Assembly (NCBI RefSeq): GCF_018829635.1
Contig: NZ_JAHKKG010000008.1
Span: forward strand, 124,001-188,000
Length of the DNA stretch: 64,000 bases
Reading direction: 5' to 3'
Source: Paractinoplanes bogorensis
GTDB taxonomy: Bacteria; Actinomycetota; Actinomycetes; Mycobacteriales; Micromonosporaceae
Of the stretch, positions 8,869-17,638 are shown in pieces (within the stretch, counting starts at the first letter, position 1; each line of letters starts with the position of its first letter). Both the position numbers and the translations under genes were made by a program. The notes under the pieces are model-generated. The model did no database searches and was not told the DNA's origin. It saw only the letters and a list, made by a program, of their open reading frames with translations.

Positions 8869-10470
8869 TCAACGGGGGTGGGCACCCACACTCATCCTGG
8901 AAGCGACGTCCGTTTGTCCATCCCGGGCCGGCCGGTCTCCGGGTCGCGGCCCATAAGCGCGAACGGACTGCTCGTGGCGTCGGCGGTTCCGGTGTCCGGG
9001 GCGCGGCATGCTCGCCGTCAGGGCCACCATCAGCACGGTGATGAGCGACCCGGTCAGCCAGGCGACACCCTCCCGCGGCGCGTCGTCCGTCCGCGGCAAC
9101 CCGGTCGAAGTCAGCCGCAGCTGCCACTCGCGCTGACCGGCGTTCACGTTCGCCACCCCGATCGGGGAATCGCCCTCGGCGTGAGCCGGATACCCCTCGC
9201 CCATGGGAGTTCGTGCGCTGCCCCGCGTGCTGCCCGGGGAAACGACGGTGATGTCGCCCAGATCCACGCTCACGGTGCCGTCGCTGACCGAGGCGGCGGT
9301 ATCCACCAGGTCGCTCATCCGCAGCTCGGTCACCACCCAGCCGCGGAAGCTGTCGCCGTCCGAAGGCGGGGCCCAGACGGGCGCGGAAAGAACCACCGAC
9401 ATCTCTTCGGGGAGGCTCCGGTCCCATCGAGGCAGGTAAGGGGCGCTGGCGGCGACCTCATCAGTCGTCCGGGACAACTCGAACGACTCGGCTACGCCCG
9501 GTTCGGCGGCGAAGTCGAGGAAGCCCCCGGTCGCAGCGCCCCACATGGGCTCGCCCGCCACCGGCAACAGGTGCGAACTGAGCCCGTCGGCCGGACGCAG
9601 GGTTGTGCCCCATTGCTTCTGCACCTGCGGTATCTGCGCCGAGTCGGCCGCGACCACGAACGAGATCGCACTCCCCGCGGGCAGCCGATCCTCGTTGATC
9701 GTCATCGTGAACGTCCCGAAGTTCGAGGCGGTCAGCCGATCCTGGGCGCCGGCCGTGACGGCGACATCGGTGAGGGTGTCGTCATATCGGGTGAGTTCCG
9801 CGTTGAGCGCCTGCTTCGTCAGCTGGGTCTGTTGGTCCAGCGACTGAGCCACCCGCACCTCGTTGCCGCGCCGCTGTTCGGCCACGGCCAGGCCGGTACC
9901 GGCGAATCCCAGCATCATGACCGCGACGAGCACCAGCGCCCGCCGCCGGGCCACGACCCGGTCGGCCCGCTCGTCCGACTGCTGCTCGAGGGGCCGTCGC
10001 GCCCGCGTCAACCAGCTCCGCGGCGCCAGGCTGCTCTCGGTTCCGGCAGCGGGGGCGGTCCGGCAGTTGTGCACGATGTCCTCGGCCTGTTCGCAGGCCA
10101 GGGCCACGGCTGCGCGGCTCGAGTTCGGATCGTCGGCGACGACATGGCCCGGCCGCACACCGGTCGCGGCCGCCCGGCTCAGGTTCAGATCGTCATCGTG
10201 CCCGCGTCCGAACGGCACAGCGAGCGGAGGAGGCGGGGCGAAGCCTGAGCCGGACGCCGGCGGCCAGTCCGACAGGGCGCCGAGGTCGATGCGGGCCGTC
10301 GGCGGCGCGCTCTTCCGGCGGGCGGCCTGCTTGAGGTGCTCGCGGCGCCGCTCGAGCTCGCCCCCGGCCAGCCGGGCGTCGACGATGGTCCCGGCGAGTT
10401 CGAGATTGCGGCACAGCATGGCGGCGGGGCCGGCGTCCCCGCCCGTTTCGCGGTCATCGAACTGGCTCAC
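8869..10470 (-). CDS. Membrane protein with extracytoplasmic CHASE-like sensor domain, partner of the adjacent sigma factor
   Basis: This 533-residue protein has a long cytoplasmic N-terminus (1-175), TM1 near 178-200 (ALVLVAVMMLGFAGTGLAVA), an outer domain near 205-465, TM2 near 470-490, and a short basic tail. The outer part begins LNAELTRYDDTLTDVAV and continues like a CHASE domain. No GGDEF, kinase or other output domain follows TM2. The GTG start overlaps the sigma gene stop (GTGA), with GGGGAGGAG as ribosome binding site. The overlap suggests it senses an external signal and controls the sigma factor through its N-terminus, which has no recognisable anti-sigma zinc motif. The CHASE call is by pattern. 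Confidence 0.65.
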   Translation of the reverse strand: MSQFDDRETGGDAGPAAMLCRNLELAGTIVDARLAGGELERRREHLKQAARRKSAPPTARIDLGALSDWPPASGSGFAPPPPLAVPFGRGHDDDLNLSRAAATGVRPGHVVADDPNSSRAAVALACEQAEDIVHNCRTAPAAGTESSLAPRSWLTRARRPLEQQSDERADRVVARRRALVLVAVMMLGFAGTGLAVAEQRRGNEVRVAQSLDQQTQLTKQALNAELTRYDDTLTDVAVTAGAQDRLTASNFGTFTMTINEDRLPAGSAISFVVAADSAQIPQVQKQWGTTLRPADGLSSHLLPVAGEPMWGAATGGFLDFAAEPGVAESFELSRTTDEVAASAPYLPRWDRSLPEEMSVVLSAPVWAPPSDGDSFRGWVVTELRMSDLVDTAASVSDGTVSVDLGDITVVSPGSTRGSARTPMGEGYPAHAEGDSPIGVANVNAGQREWQLRLTSTGLPRTDDAPREGVAWLTGSLITVLMVALTASMPRPGHRNRRRHEQSVRAYGPRPGDRPARDGQTDVASRMSVGAHPR

Positions 10471-11117
10471 GGTGTCTCCTCCCCGGGCATCGGTGTGGTG
10501 TCGCACGTGGGACGCGGCGCGTCGCCCGCTTCGGGCCCGGGCCGGTCGAGCGCCCGTTGTCGCTCGAGTTCGCGTTGCAGCCGCAAACGAGCGAGCTGCA
10601 GGTTCTTCCGTACGGCGGCCTCGGTCTTCCCGACCGCAGCGGCGATGTCCGCGATCGGCACCTGGTCGAAGTAACCGGCCATCACGGCTCGTTGCGCCGG
10701 CGGCAACGTCTGCAGGATCTCGGTTATCCATTGGCGTTGCACGCATTCGGTGACCGCCGCACCGTCGTTGCGGTCGGCGAACGGATCGGCCGGTCCCGCC
10801 TGGTTCAGCTGATCGGCGTGCCGGGCCGCGGTCTTGCGCCGGCGGCCGATCGCGCGGACAACCATGGTCTTCGCGTACGCCTCCCGCCGGTCGATGCTGT
10901 ACCAGTGGCGGTACAGGTAGTCCATCGAGTCGGCGGCCGCCTCCTCGGCGTCGGAGACGTTGCCCCAGACGAACGCGCCGTACTTGACCAGCTCGGGATA
11001 GACCCGGTCGAAGAACGGATCGAACTCTGCATCGGACGGCAGCCGCTCAGCCGGATCGGCGAGCGTGACCACGGGCGAACCACCGGAATTCCCGGGCTCC
11101 GCCGAGGGGTGTTCCAT
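10467..11117 (-). CDS. ECF-like RNA polymerase sigma factor
   Basis: This 216-residue protein has sigma region 2 (FFDRVYPELVKYGAFVWG...EEAAADSMDYLYRHW) and region 4 (LPPAQRAVMAGYFDQVPIAD, followed by an HTH ending LQLARLRLQREL). The tail after region 4 is Pro/Arg-rich. The ATG at 11117 is chosen because GGAAGCAGG precedes it; a GTG at 11159 is in frame but has no ribosome binding site. It is translationally coupled to the downstream CHASE-like membrane protein, a probable sensor or anti-sigma. Region 2 is divergent, so the ECF group is not assigned. Confidence 0.85.
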   Translation of the reverse strand: MEHPSAEPGNSGGSPVVTLADPAERLPSDAEFDPFFDRVYPELVKYGAFVWGNVSDAEEAAADSMDYLYRHWYSIDRREAYAKTMVVRAIGRRRKTAARHADQLNQAGPADPFADRNDGAAVTECVQRQWITEILQTLPPAQRAVMAGYFDQVPIADIAAAVGKTEAAVRKNLQLARLRLQRELERQRALDRPGPEAGDAPRPTCDTTPMPGEETP

Positions 11118-11269
11118 GGGTACCTGCTTCCGCTGGTCATCGTCGACTCCGGTCGTCACTCAGTAGAGGTCCGCAAATCGTCGGCGCGTGAGGTATTCGC
11201 CGGAATTATCGATACACCTGGCGTTATGTGTCGGATGCCCGACGGTTGTAGGGCGCAGTAAGCCGGCCG

Positions 11270-11485
11270 TCAGCGGTAGGCCAGGACGATCACGATGGCC
11301 AGAAGTGCCGCGGCCCCCGCGGCGATAGCCGTGACCGGCACAGATGTGGTGAGGACGAAGACACCACCGACGCCCGCTAGGGTCGCATTGATCACGGTGG
11401 CCACGCTGCCGGCGGACCATGACGAGCGGTCGTGCCGAGGTCGGGTCAGGGATCGTCGTGGTTGACCGGGCCGGCTGCCGCTCAT
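11270..11485 (-). CDS. Small two-TM membrane protein
   Basis: This 71-residue protein has a basic, polar N-terminus (1-28) followed by two hydrophobic helices (about 30-48 and 52-70) ending at a Tyr-Arg. The ATG at 11485 has GAGAGG upstream. The family is not recognised. It lies 150 bp upstream of the sigma gene on the same strand, so it could share its regulation. The function is unknown. Confidence 0.6.
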   Translation of the reverse strand: MSGSRPGQPRRSLTRPRHDRSSWSAGSVATVINATLAGVGGVFVLTTSVPVTAIAAGAAALLAIVIVLAYR

Positions 11486-11592
11486 GGTTCGCCTCTCGCA
11501 GTAGGGGCGCACCTGTGTGGCCGCCTCACCCAGAAGAGGCTGTGGCCGGCCCGGTTCGTGAACTCGCCGCCCCACTCATATCGCCGGAAACC

Positions 11593-12012
11593 TCAAGCGA
11601 TGGGGCGGCCCAGCGAGCGACTGCGCCCGCGGAACTCGGCCAGCACGACATCGTCCTGCCGGGTCACGGTGACGTCGTAGAGCCCGGATCGACCACGCCG
11701 GGCCCGCTCGACGGCGTGCGCGCGCAGGACATCCCCGGCACGCCCCGATTCCAGAAACGTGATGTCGAATCCGGCCGCGACAGTCACTTCCCCGTACGTG
11801 TTGCACGCGACCGCAAACGCAGAATCGGCGAGCGAGGCGAGCAACCCGCCGTGCAACAGCGCATAGCCGTTGACCATGTCCTCCCGCACCGTCATGGTCA
11901 GCACCGCCCACCCCGGCCCGACATCCATCAGCGCGATGCCGAGGCCCCGGCTGGCCGCATCCCGCCCGAGCATGATCTCGGCGGAACGGCGCGCGACATC
12001 GTCGGAAGACAT
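11593..12012 (-). CDS. paaI: PaaI-type hotdog-fold acyl-CoA thioesterase
   Basis: This 139-residue protein carries the PaaI signature NGYALLHGGLLASLADSAFA, with the HGG turn and the Asp in LADSA that the family uses in catalysis, then VAAGFDITFLESGRAGDVL. PaaI clears stalled hydroxyphenylacetyl-CoA-type thioesters. No other paa genes are in the window, so the natural substrate may differ. The ATG start at 12012 gives a normal family length. Confidence 0.88.
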   Translation of the reverse strand: MSSDDVARRSAEIMLGRDAASRGLGIALMDVGPGWAVLTMTVREDMVNGYALLHGGLLASLADSAFAVACNTYGEVTVAAGFDITFLESGRAGDVLRAHAVERARRGRSGLYDVTVTRQDDVVLAEFRGRSRSLGRPIA

Positions 12013-12037
12013 CCAGGGAACCTAACATCGGGCGACG

Positions 12038-14533
12038 TCAGCCACCGACAGCGGCCTTGAGCCCGTCGACGAACTGGGCCGCGGCCTGCTCGCCGGCCCC
12101 GGCCTGCACCTGAATGATCAGACCGATCACCGCGAGCACAAGTGGCCCGACATAGGCGACCTGCTGCCGCAGGCTACGGATCCGATAAAGCTCGTTGATG
12201 CGCCGCCAGCTTCCGCCCGCGCTCCGCACGGTGTCGAGGTCGGTGAACACTCCGACGACGACCAGGAAGAGGAAGATCTGCAGCGTCGTGAACAGCCAGA
12301 GTCGATCGGAGCCGCCGCCGAGCCAGCGGTCGAGGAGTTCCCCGGCCAGCGCGGCGACCGACCAGACCCCGGCCAGGAACGCCGCCTTGGTGGCGCCGGT
12401 GCGGGTCGGCAGATATCGGTAGACGGCGCCGAACACGGCGGCGAGCCCGACCCAGTGCGCGAACTGGAGCACCACGCCGACGACGAAGTACAGCATGCCG
12501 CTGGCGTAGAGCCGGTCGGAGATCGACTGTGCGATGGTCCAGGTGGAGTAGGCCAGGAGCGGCAGAGCGACGAGGCTGCCGAGGACGGCGGACGTACGAG
12601 CCTTGGTGAACCACCCGTCGGCCGGTTCCTGTTCCAGGAACGTCCGTCCGAGGTCGGTCTGGTCCGGTTCGCGTGGCTCGGGACGTTGCTCGCCCTCGCT
12701 CACCTTCGCGTCCAGCGTCGACCATCGCCATCGTCGGTGTTCCTGCGCGATCGAACGGCGCAGCAGGAGCGCCGGATCGGCATAGGTCAGAGGCTTCACG
12801 CCCGCGCCCGCGTCCGCACCCTCGCCTGATCGTCGCCGGCCGCGAAGATGCCGGTCGTGCAGATCCAGGAAGACGAAGCGGGCGGCGATGAACGCGAGAA
12901 TCCAGGCCGAGAGCGGCAGGCCGATCCACGAGACGTCCGGGAGATCGGCGACCGCTGCGAACAGCAGAGCGAGCATGATCAGATCACTCCGGCCGGGTGG
13001 CACCAATACCGTTCCCGGCTCGGCCGTCTTCTGCTTTCCCCGCCGGGCCAGCTCCTGCACGAGGCAGATCGCGACCAGCACCGGTACGGCGCTGAGGAGT
13101 ACCCACCCGACGCTGAAGCCGACCGACCCGGTCTCCAGGTGGGGCTGCTGCGGCTGGAGGGAGTGGCCGATCAGGACGCCGATCGCGACCGCGAACGCCA
13201 CCTCGAAGACCGCGAGCACGTTGGCGCCGGGCCTCTGCTCGGCGAGCCGGCCGGTGTTCCCGGTGGGTGGTGCGGTCGGCACGAGGAGAGCGTGGACTCC
13301 GTCCCGGAGCAGTCCGCCGGCTGCCCAGACACCGACCGTCAGGGCGACCAGCAGAAGGCCCTCGACCGGGCCGAGCCGCAGAACCAGAGTGGCCACGGTC
13401 AGCAGAGCCAGCGCCAGCAGAGCGCCGGCCACATCGCGCCGGATCGACTCACGCGGAGCCGGAGGCCGGGCCCGGACAACGATGAGTGCGCCGGCGATCA
13501 CGCACCAGGCCAGTGCCATCCGGACTTCGGGGGCGCCCAGGAGCTGCTGGTTCGCCCAGTCGGTGTACGGACGGACCGAGAGGCTGACCGCCGCCGCGGC
13601 CGCCGCGAGGCCGAGAGCAGTGGCGCGTCGGCTCCACATCAGGGTGAAGGCGAGTGTGATCACCAGAAGCAGATCCCACCCGGCCATGATGACCGCGGGC
13701 CAGTTCACCTCCAGAGCGCCGGCGGCGACCGGGATGGCGTCGTTGGAGGCTGGTCGTGACGGGAAGAGGGTCGCGGCGGCGACCGTCCGAGTCAGCGGCA
13801 GCCGTGCGGTGATCGGCGGCGGCACGTCCTCGTAGTGCCAGACGAAGGTCATGGTCCCGTTCGCGTCGTCATGGCCGATGGTGGTGGGCTGCGGCTCGGC
13901 TTCGAGAACGGTGCCTCGCGGTCGCACGTTGTCGGCGACGGTCAGCCGGATCTCGCCCTTGGTCCCCGCCGCGCATCCCCACCTCGGCGTGGGATGCCGG
14001 CAGAGGTCGATGTCGAGAGTCAGGGAGCGCCAGTCCATCGTCGCCGCGAAGGCCGAGGAGTTCGCGAAGGAGTCACGCTCGGTTCGGGCGACCAGGTCGG
14101 ACTTCGCCGGCCGGGCATGCCCGAGATCAGCTTCCGAGATCTCCACCGGCGTAGCGGCCCATCGGCTCGACAGCTTCGCCGTGGCCGGGTCGGCCGTGTA
14201 GGTGAAGAGTGGCAACTGTGGTGGGGGATTGCCCGCCTTGTCGGCGTCGAGGCTCGGGCGGATTCCTCCGTTGGCGAAGACGCATCGTTCGATCGCCGGG
14301 GGCGCGACGTTCTTGATGCCGGTCATGGAGGCGTCGGCCTGAGCCGAGATGGTGGCGAGGCCCCGCTCCTCGCCGACGGTGACGGTCGCGTTCACCGTCG
14401 TTTCCGGAGTTCCCGAGCAGACGGGCGGAGCGCCGGACGGCGGCGGACCAGCGGGGCCTGTGGCCAGCATGCTCAGGACGCCGAGCACGATGCCCGCCAC
14501 GCCTCCGGTCGCTATCCTCGTCGCCCGTCTCAC
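12038..14533 (-). CDS. Large polytopic membrane protein (DUF6185-like, tentative)
   Basis: This 831-residue protein has an N-terminal membrane helix or signal (8-27), an outer domain of about 250 residues with four Cys in pairs, then a membrane part from about 280 with roughly twelve helices broken by a cytoplasmic loop near 580-650 (rich in Arg/Glu). The layout resembles the actinobacterial DUF6185 family, but I assign this from architecture only. The GTG start at 14533 places the basic RRATR ahead of the first helix. No catalytic motif was found. It is divergent from the YndJ-like gene. Confidence 0.7.
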   Translation of the reverse strand: MRRATRIATGGVAGIVLGVLSMLATGPAGPPPSGAPPVCSGTPETTVNATVTVGEERGLATISAQADASMTGIKNVAPPAIERCVFANGGIRPSLDADKAGNPPPQLPLFTYTADPATAKLSSRWAATPVEISEADLGHARPAKSDLVARTERDSFANSSAFAATMDWRSLTLDIDLCRHPTPRWGCAAGTKGEIRLTVADNVRPRGTVLEAEPQPTTIGHDDANGTMTFVWHYEDVPPPITARLPLTRTVAAATLFPSRPASNDAIPVAAGALEVNWPAVIMAGWDLLLVITLAFTLMWSRRATALGLAAAAAAVSLSVRPYTDWANQQLLGAPEVRMALAWCVIAGALIVVRARPPAPRESIRRDVAGALLALALLTVATLVLRLGPVEGLLLVALTVGVWAAGGLLRDGVHALLVPTAPPTGNTGRLAEQRPGANVLAVFEVAFAVAIGVLIGHSLQPQQPHLETGSVGFSVGWVLLSAVPVLVAICLVQELARRGKQKTAEPGTVLVPPGRSDLIMLALLFAAVADLPDVSWIGLPLSAWILAFIAARFVFLDLHDRHLRGRRRSGEGADAGAGVKPLTYADPALLLRRSIAQEHRRWRWSTLDAKVSEGEQRPEPREPDQTDLGRTFLEQEPADGWFTKARTSAVLGSLVALPLLAYSTWTIAQSISDRLYASGMLYFVVGVVLQFAHWVGLAAVFGAVYRYLPTRTGATKAAFLAGVWSVAALAGELLDRWLGGGSDRLWLFTTLQIFLFLVVVGVFTDLDTVRSAGGSWRRINELYRIRSLRQQVAYVGPLVLAVIGLIIQVQAGAGEQAAAQFVDGLKAAVGG

Positions 14534-14626
14534 GAGGCGAACGTAGGCAACTTAGCGTATCCAGCCCATTACACGAACGGATGGGGCAGTTGAACCGGAT
14601 GGCCTCGCGTTCCGGCTCATGCTAAC

Positions 14627-14654
14627 TTGAACGTGTTCAGTTGAACGCGTTCAA
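14627..14654 (+). promoter_or_regulatory. Two abutting 14-bp palindromes, probable operator
   Basis: TTGAACGCGTTCAA at 14641-14654 is a perfect palindrome. TTGAACGTGTTCAG at 14627-14640 is a near-copy directly next to it, and a half-site GTTGAAC lies at 14589-14595. They sit 14 bp ahead of the ATG at 14669. Such sites are typical of dimeric TetR-type repressors. No obvious cognate regulator gene is adjacent, so the repressor is probably encoded elsewhere. Confidence 0.75.
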
Positions 14655-14668
14655 GAAGCGAGGGCGTC

Positions 14669-15904
14669 ATGGATCGGCTGAGTGGGACCGGCTGGGTCGG
14701 GCTGCACATTGTCGTCGCGATGTGCGTGCTGGTGTTCGTGCCGCTCGGGCTGGGCGCGCTCGGTCAGGGTGCGCGTCTTGCGCGATGGTGGCCGTTGATG
14801 TCCGTGCCGGCGGTCGTTTCGCTCATCGTGCCGCGCGGGTGGGTGGCCGGGCTGTTGTGCGTTCCCTACCTGATCGGCTGTCTCGCCGTGCCGGTCGTGC
14901 TGCGCCGCGACAAGCTGCTGGCCTTCGCGGCGGCCTGCCTGCCGGTGGCCGCGGCCGGGCTGCTGGCCGAGCGGGCCGGGTATGCGTTGCTCGGCTTCCC
15001 GCCGGGCGTGCTCGGTCTGACCGCGGCGCACTTCCACGTGGCCGGGTTCGGCGCGATGCTGCTGCTCGCACTGCAGACCGACGCCAACCGCTACCTCGCG
15101 CCGGCCGGTGTCGCGATCGTCGGTCTCGGCTTCCTGGTCGGCGGCGAGACCGGCGACCTGATCGAACTCCTCGGCGCCGGGGTGCTCAGCGCCGGACTGT
15201 GGCTGGCGATCGCCTCGCGCACCGGCCGGGCGGCCCGTCTGCTGCTCGGCCTCAGTCTGCTGACCATGGGTCTGGCCCTGCTCTACGCGAGCGGCCAGGT
15301 CGTGGACATCCCGCACCTGAACCTGACCTGGATGGTGCTCACCCACGGCGTTCTCAACGCCGCGGCCGTCCTGACCGCGCTGCTCGTCGCGTGGTCCGGG
15401 CACTTCCGCGAACACACCTGGAAGCACCGGGTCGGCACCGGCCGGGAACGCTTCGAGGCGGCCTCGCAGGCCCTGCTCACGTGGGAGATGCACCGCCGCG
15501 CTCACGCCTGGGTCGCGCCCGGCACGCCGCCCGCCTTCGTCGGTCAGCACATGCGGTCGGACCTGGGCTTCGGCCGCCTGCGAGTGGCCGAACCATGCGA
15601 AGTGAGCGAGATCGTGCAGGAGCCCGACCGCACGGTCATGCACTATCGCGCACTGCCCGGACACACTTTCGAGGGCGACGAAACCTTCACCGTGTTCATC
15701 ACGGACAACATCGTGCAGTTTCAGGTGACCGTGCGGTCAAAGCCGGTCCTGATGATCGCCCGCTTGGCCGGCCCGCTCGTCGCCGTCGCGCAATGGCTGT
15801 TCATCGCCCTTTGCGCGCGGGCGCTCGCCCGTTTCACCCCGGACGAGCCACCCCGGCCGCGAGCCCGGCGCCCGCATCCGCCCGCGGACGCCCCCGCACA
15901 ATGA
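14669..15904 (+). CDS. YndJ-like membrane protein fused to DUF1990-like domain
   Basis: This 411-residue protein has seven or more membrane helices (about 8-245) matching YndJ-type proteins, including TAAHFHVAGFGAMLLLALQ. They are followed by a soluble DUF1990-like domain (about 265-375: FEAASQALLTWEMHRRAHAW, DETFTVFITDNIVQFQVTV) and one last hydrophobic helix. DUF1990 is a small barrel of unknown function. The ATG start at 14669 directly follows the tandem palindromes, so expression is probably tightly repressed. The biochemical role is unknown. Confidence 0.75.
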   Translation: MDRLSGTGWVGLHIVVAMCVLVFVPLGLGALGQGARLARWWPLMSVPAVVSLIVPRGWVAGLLCVPYLIGCLAVPVVLRRDKLLAFAAACLPVAAAGLLAERAGYALLGFPPGVLGLTAAHFHVAGFGAMLLLALQTDANRYLAPAGVAIVGLGFLVGGETGDLIELLGAGVLSAGLWLAIASRTGRAARLLLGLSLLTMGLALLYASGQVVDIPHLNLTWMVLTHGVLNAAAVLTALLVAWSGHFREHTWKHRVGTGRERFEAASQALLTWEMHRRAHAWVAPGTPPAFVGQHMRSDLGFGRLRVAEPCEVSEIVQEPDRTVMHYRALPGHTFEGDETFTVFITDNIVQFQVTVRSKPVLMIARLAGPLVAVAQWLFIALCARALARFTPDEPPRPRARRPHPPADAPAQ

Positions 15905-15937
15905 CAACGGGCCGCTCCGCGCTAGACGGCCGCTCCG

Positions 15938-16039
15938 CGACGAACGGCCGGCCGCGACGAACGGCCGGCCGCGACGAACGGCCGGCCGCGACGAACGGCC
16001 GGCCGCGACGAACGGCCGGCCGCGACGAACGGCCGGCCG
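15938..16039. repeat. 17-bp tandem repeat, six perfect copies, with decayed flanks to about 16150
   Basis: The unit cgacgaacggccggccg repeats head to tail from 15938, 15955, 15972, 15989, 16006 and 16023. Degenerate relatives (acggccgctccgc, atacggctggccg) extend to 15907 on the left and 16150 on the right. Each unit carries the palindrome CGGCCGGCCG, so transcripts from either side could form hairpins. It fills the gap between convergent genes ending at 15904 and 16196. There are no spacers, so it is not CRISPR. Confidence 0.95.
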
Positions 16040-16195
16040 CGACGAACGGCCGCTCCGCGCTATACGGCCGCTCCGCCGCCATACGGCTGGCCGTGACGAA
16101 CGGCCGCTCCGCGCCATACGGCTGCCCTGCGCCAAACGGCCGGCCGTGACGACGGCTGTTGGCGCGTGTTTGGTGGAGGTTCGCGCGCTCGGCGG

Positions 16196-17413
16196 CTATG
16201 CGACTGAGTCGACCAGTTCGGGCTTGGTGGCGGGTGCGCCGCGGAACGGTGCCGTCAACGTTGGCCGGATGTGTCGGCGGTTGCGGATCAGGGCGGCCAC
16301 CGCGATCACGAAGTAGACCGCGCTGAGGGCGTACCGCGCCTCCTGGCCGGGGAACACGAACTGCAACGCGAACAATCCGAGCAGCGTGAACGCCAGCCAC
16401 CGCGGAAAGCGCAGCGCCAGCAACGCCGCCACCCCGAGCAGCGTCTGGGTCGCGGTGAGCAGGAACTCCTCGACCTGCCGGCCGTCGAGCACCAGCGACG
16501 TTCCGCCGCCACCCAGGGCGTACGCGATGGGAAGGCTCCCCACCAGCAACGTCCACTGGTTCACCTTGCTCGAAATGAGCGTTCCGATGGCGTCGGCGCC
16601 GCGCCCGTGCAGCGCGAACAGGATCGCCACGATGAACTCCGGCGCCTCCGAGGCCAGCGGTGCCAGCCACTGCACCAGCAGGAACTCGTCGAACCCGAAG
16701 CTGCGGCCGGTCGCGATGAGCGAATCGGCGAACGGTTCGGCCGACGCCAGGATGACCGCGGCGGCGAAAACGAACAATCCGATCACCATCGTGCGGCGTG
16801 CGCGCATCGGAAGCGCACCCAGACGCGCCGCCGGACCGACCAGTTCGGGCTCCTCGGCCTCGGCCCGCGACACCCGCCACAGGTAGAAGACGAAGAACCC
16901 GAGCAGCGCGAACCCGAGCATCATGCTGATCTGCCCGGTCAGCGGCACCACGAACGCCACCACCGACGCGATCGCCAGGAAGCCGAGCTCGACCCGGTGG
17001 CCGGTTTCGAGCACAAGTTCCTTCACCGTACGACCTGAGCGCCGCGACGCCACCACGAGCGCGATGAGCACCACGACCGACCAGCCCAGTCCCAGCAGCA
17101 GGCGGTTCGACCCTGTCATGTTCGCCGCCGCGTAGGCCACGTACGTCGGATCGCTGCCCGCGGTGTAGGCGAAGTAGAGGTCGACGGCGTATTCGGGGAG
17201 CACCGCGATCACGGCCAGGATGGCGATCGCCAGCGGTCCGGAGATGTCCACACGCGCAGCTTCGGCCGCCCAGGCGAGCAGGAAAGAGGCCGCCACCACG
17301 GCCATGCCGAACAGCAACAGCCCGATCAGCGGGGACGGGTGGGTGTCCGTGACGCGCAGAATCAGCGCCGGTGCGGTCAGCACCGCGCACAGGCCGAGAG
17401 GTTTGAGCAGCAA
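16196..17413 (-). CDS. Sodium/calcium exchanger (CaCA) family membrane antiporter
   Basis: This 405-residue protein has about ten to eleven TM helices and the two inverted alpha repeats of the CaCA superfamily: AVLPEYAVDLYFA with ANMTGSN in the first half, and LASEAPEFIVAILFA with SSKVNQWTLLVGSLP in the second. The Pro-Glu acids of each repeat, which bind the cation, are kept. The TTG start at 17413 is supported by CGGAG six bases upstream. That ribosome binding site lies in a structured leader (17419-17516). The ion (Ca2+, Na+, Mn2+ or other) cannot be told. An ArsR-type regulator with a metal-site pattern is divergent from it. Confidence 0.88.
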   Translation of the reverse strand: MLLKPLGLCAVLTAPALILRVTDTHPSPLIGLLLFGMAVVAASFLLAWAAEAARVDISGPLAIAILAVIAVLPEYAVDLYFAYTAGSDPTYVAYAAANMTGSNRLLLGLGWSVVVLIALVVASRRSGRTVKELVLETGHRVELGFLAIASVVAFVVPLTGQISMMLGFALLGFFVFYLWRVSRAEAEEPELVGPAARLGALPMRARRTMVIGLFVFAAAVILASAEPFADSLIATGRSFGFDEFLLVQWLAPLASEAPEFIVAILFALHGRGADAIGTLISSKVNQWTLLVGSLPIAYALGGGGTSLVLDGRQVEEFLLTATQTLLGVAALLALRFPRWLAFTLLGLFALQFVFPGQEARYALSAVYFVIAVAALIRNRRHIRPTLTAPFRGAPATKPELVDSVA

Positions 17414-17418
17414 GGCGG

Positions 17419-17516
17419 GCTCCGGTCGGATCGTTGGCCGGAAGCTGGGAAGCTTCGGCCAGGACGGGTCACTGGCCGAAGGTCTCGTCCACCCCTGCGG
17501 GTGCCGGCGCCGGAGC
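17419..17516 (-). promoter_or_regulatory. Structured leader RNA of the cation exchanger, riboswitch candidate
   Basis: On the minus strand the leader closes with a 7-bp helix (17510-17516 pairing with 17419-17425) whose 3' arm contains the GGAG ribosome binding site. Inside are a small hairpin at 17490-17503 and a perfect 10-bp hairpin A (17453-17462 with 17472-17481). An alternative 10-bp hairpin B (17436-17446 with 17451-17460, one bulge) competes with A for the arm 17453-17460. A masked ribosome binding site plus mutually exclusive helices is the logic of a translational riboswitch. It does not match a class I can name; the yybP-ykoY Mn2+ core was looked for and not seen. Confidence 0.6.
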
Positions 17517-17597
17517 GGTTGCTCAGTATGTCGACGGCCGGACTTGAAGGACTACTCCCCCTCGAACTGGTCCGAGCGTAGCCGACGTTTTGTCATC

Positions 17598-17628
17598 TGC
17601 GCAACTATCGAATCCGGGACGTTGCGTA
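17598..17628 (+). promoter_or_regulatory. Inverted repeat ahead of the ArsR gene
   Basis: TGCGCAAC (17598-17605) and GTTGCGTA (17621-17628) form an inverted repeat (7 of 8 pairs) with a 15-bp spacer, ending ten bases before the GTG at 17639. This is a plausible autoregulatory operator for the ArsR-type protein. Confidence 0.5.
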
Positions 17629-17638
17629 AGCTCGGGAT

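Noticed and set aside
15938..16150. CRISPR array
   Set aside because: The 17-bp units are directly adjacent with no spacers, and no cas genes are present.
17419..17516. yybP-ykoY manganese riboswitch
   Set aside because: I looked for its conserved core (a GGGGAGUA-type loop pair) and did not find it, so the element is left unclassified.
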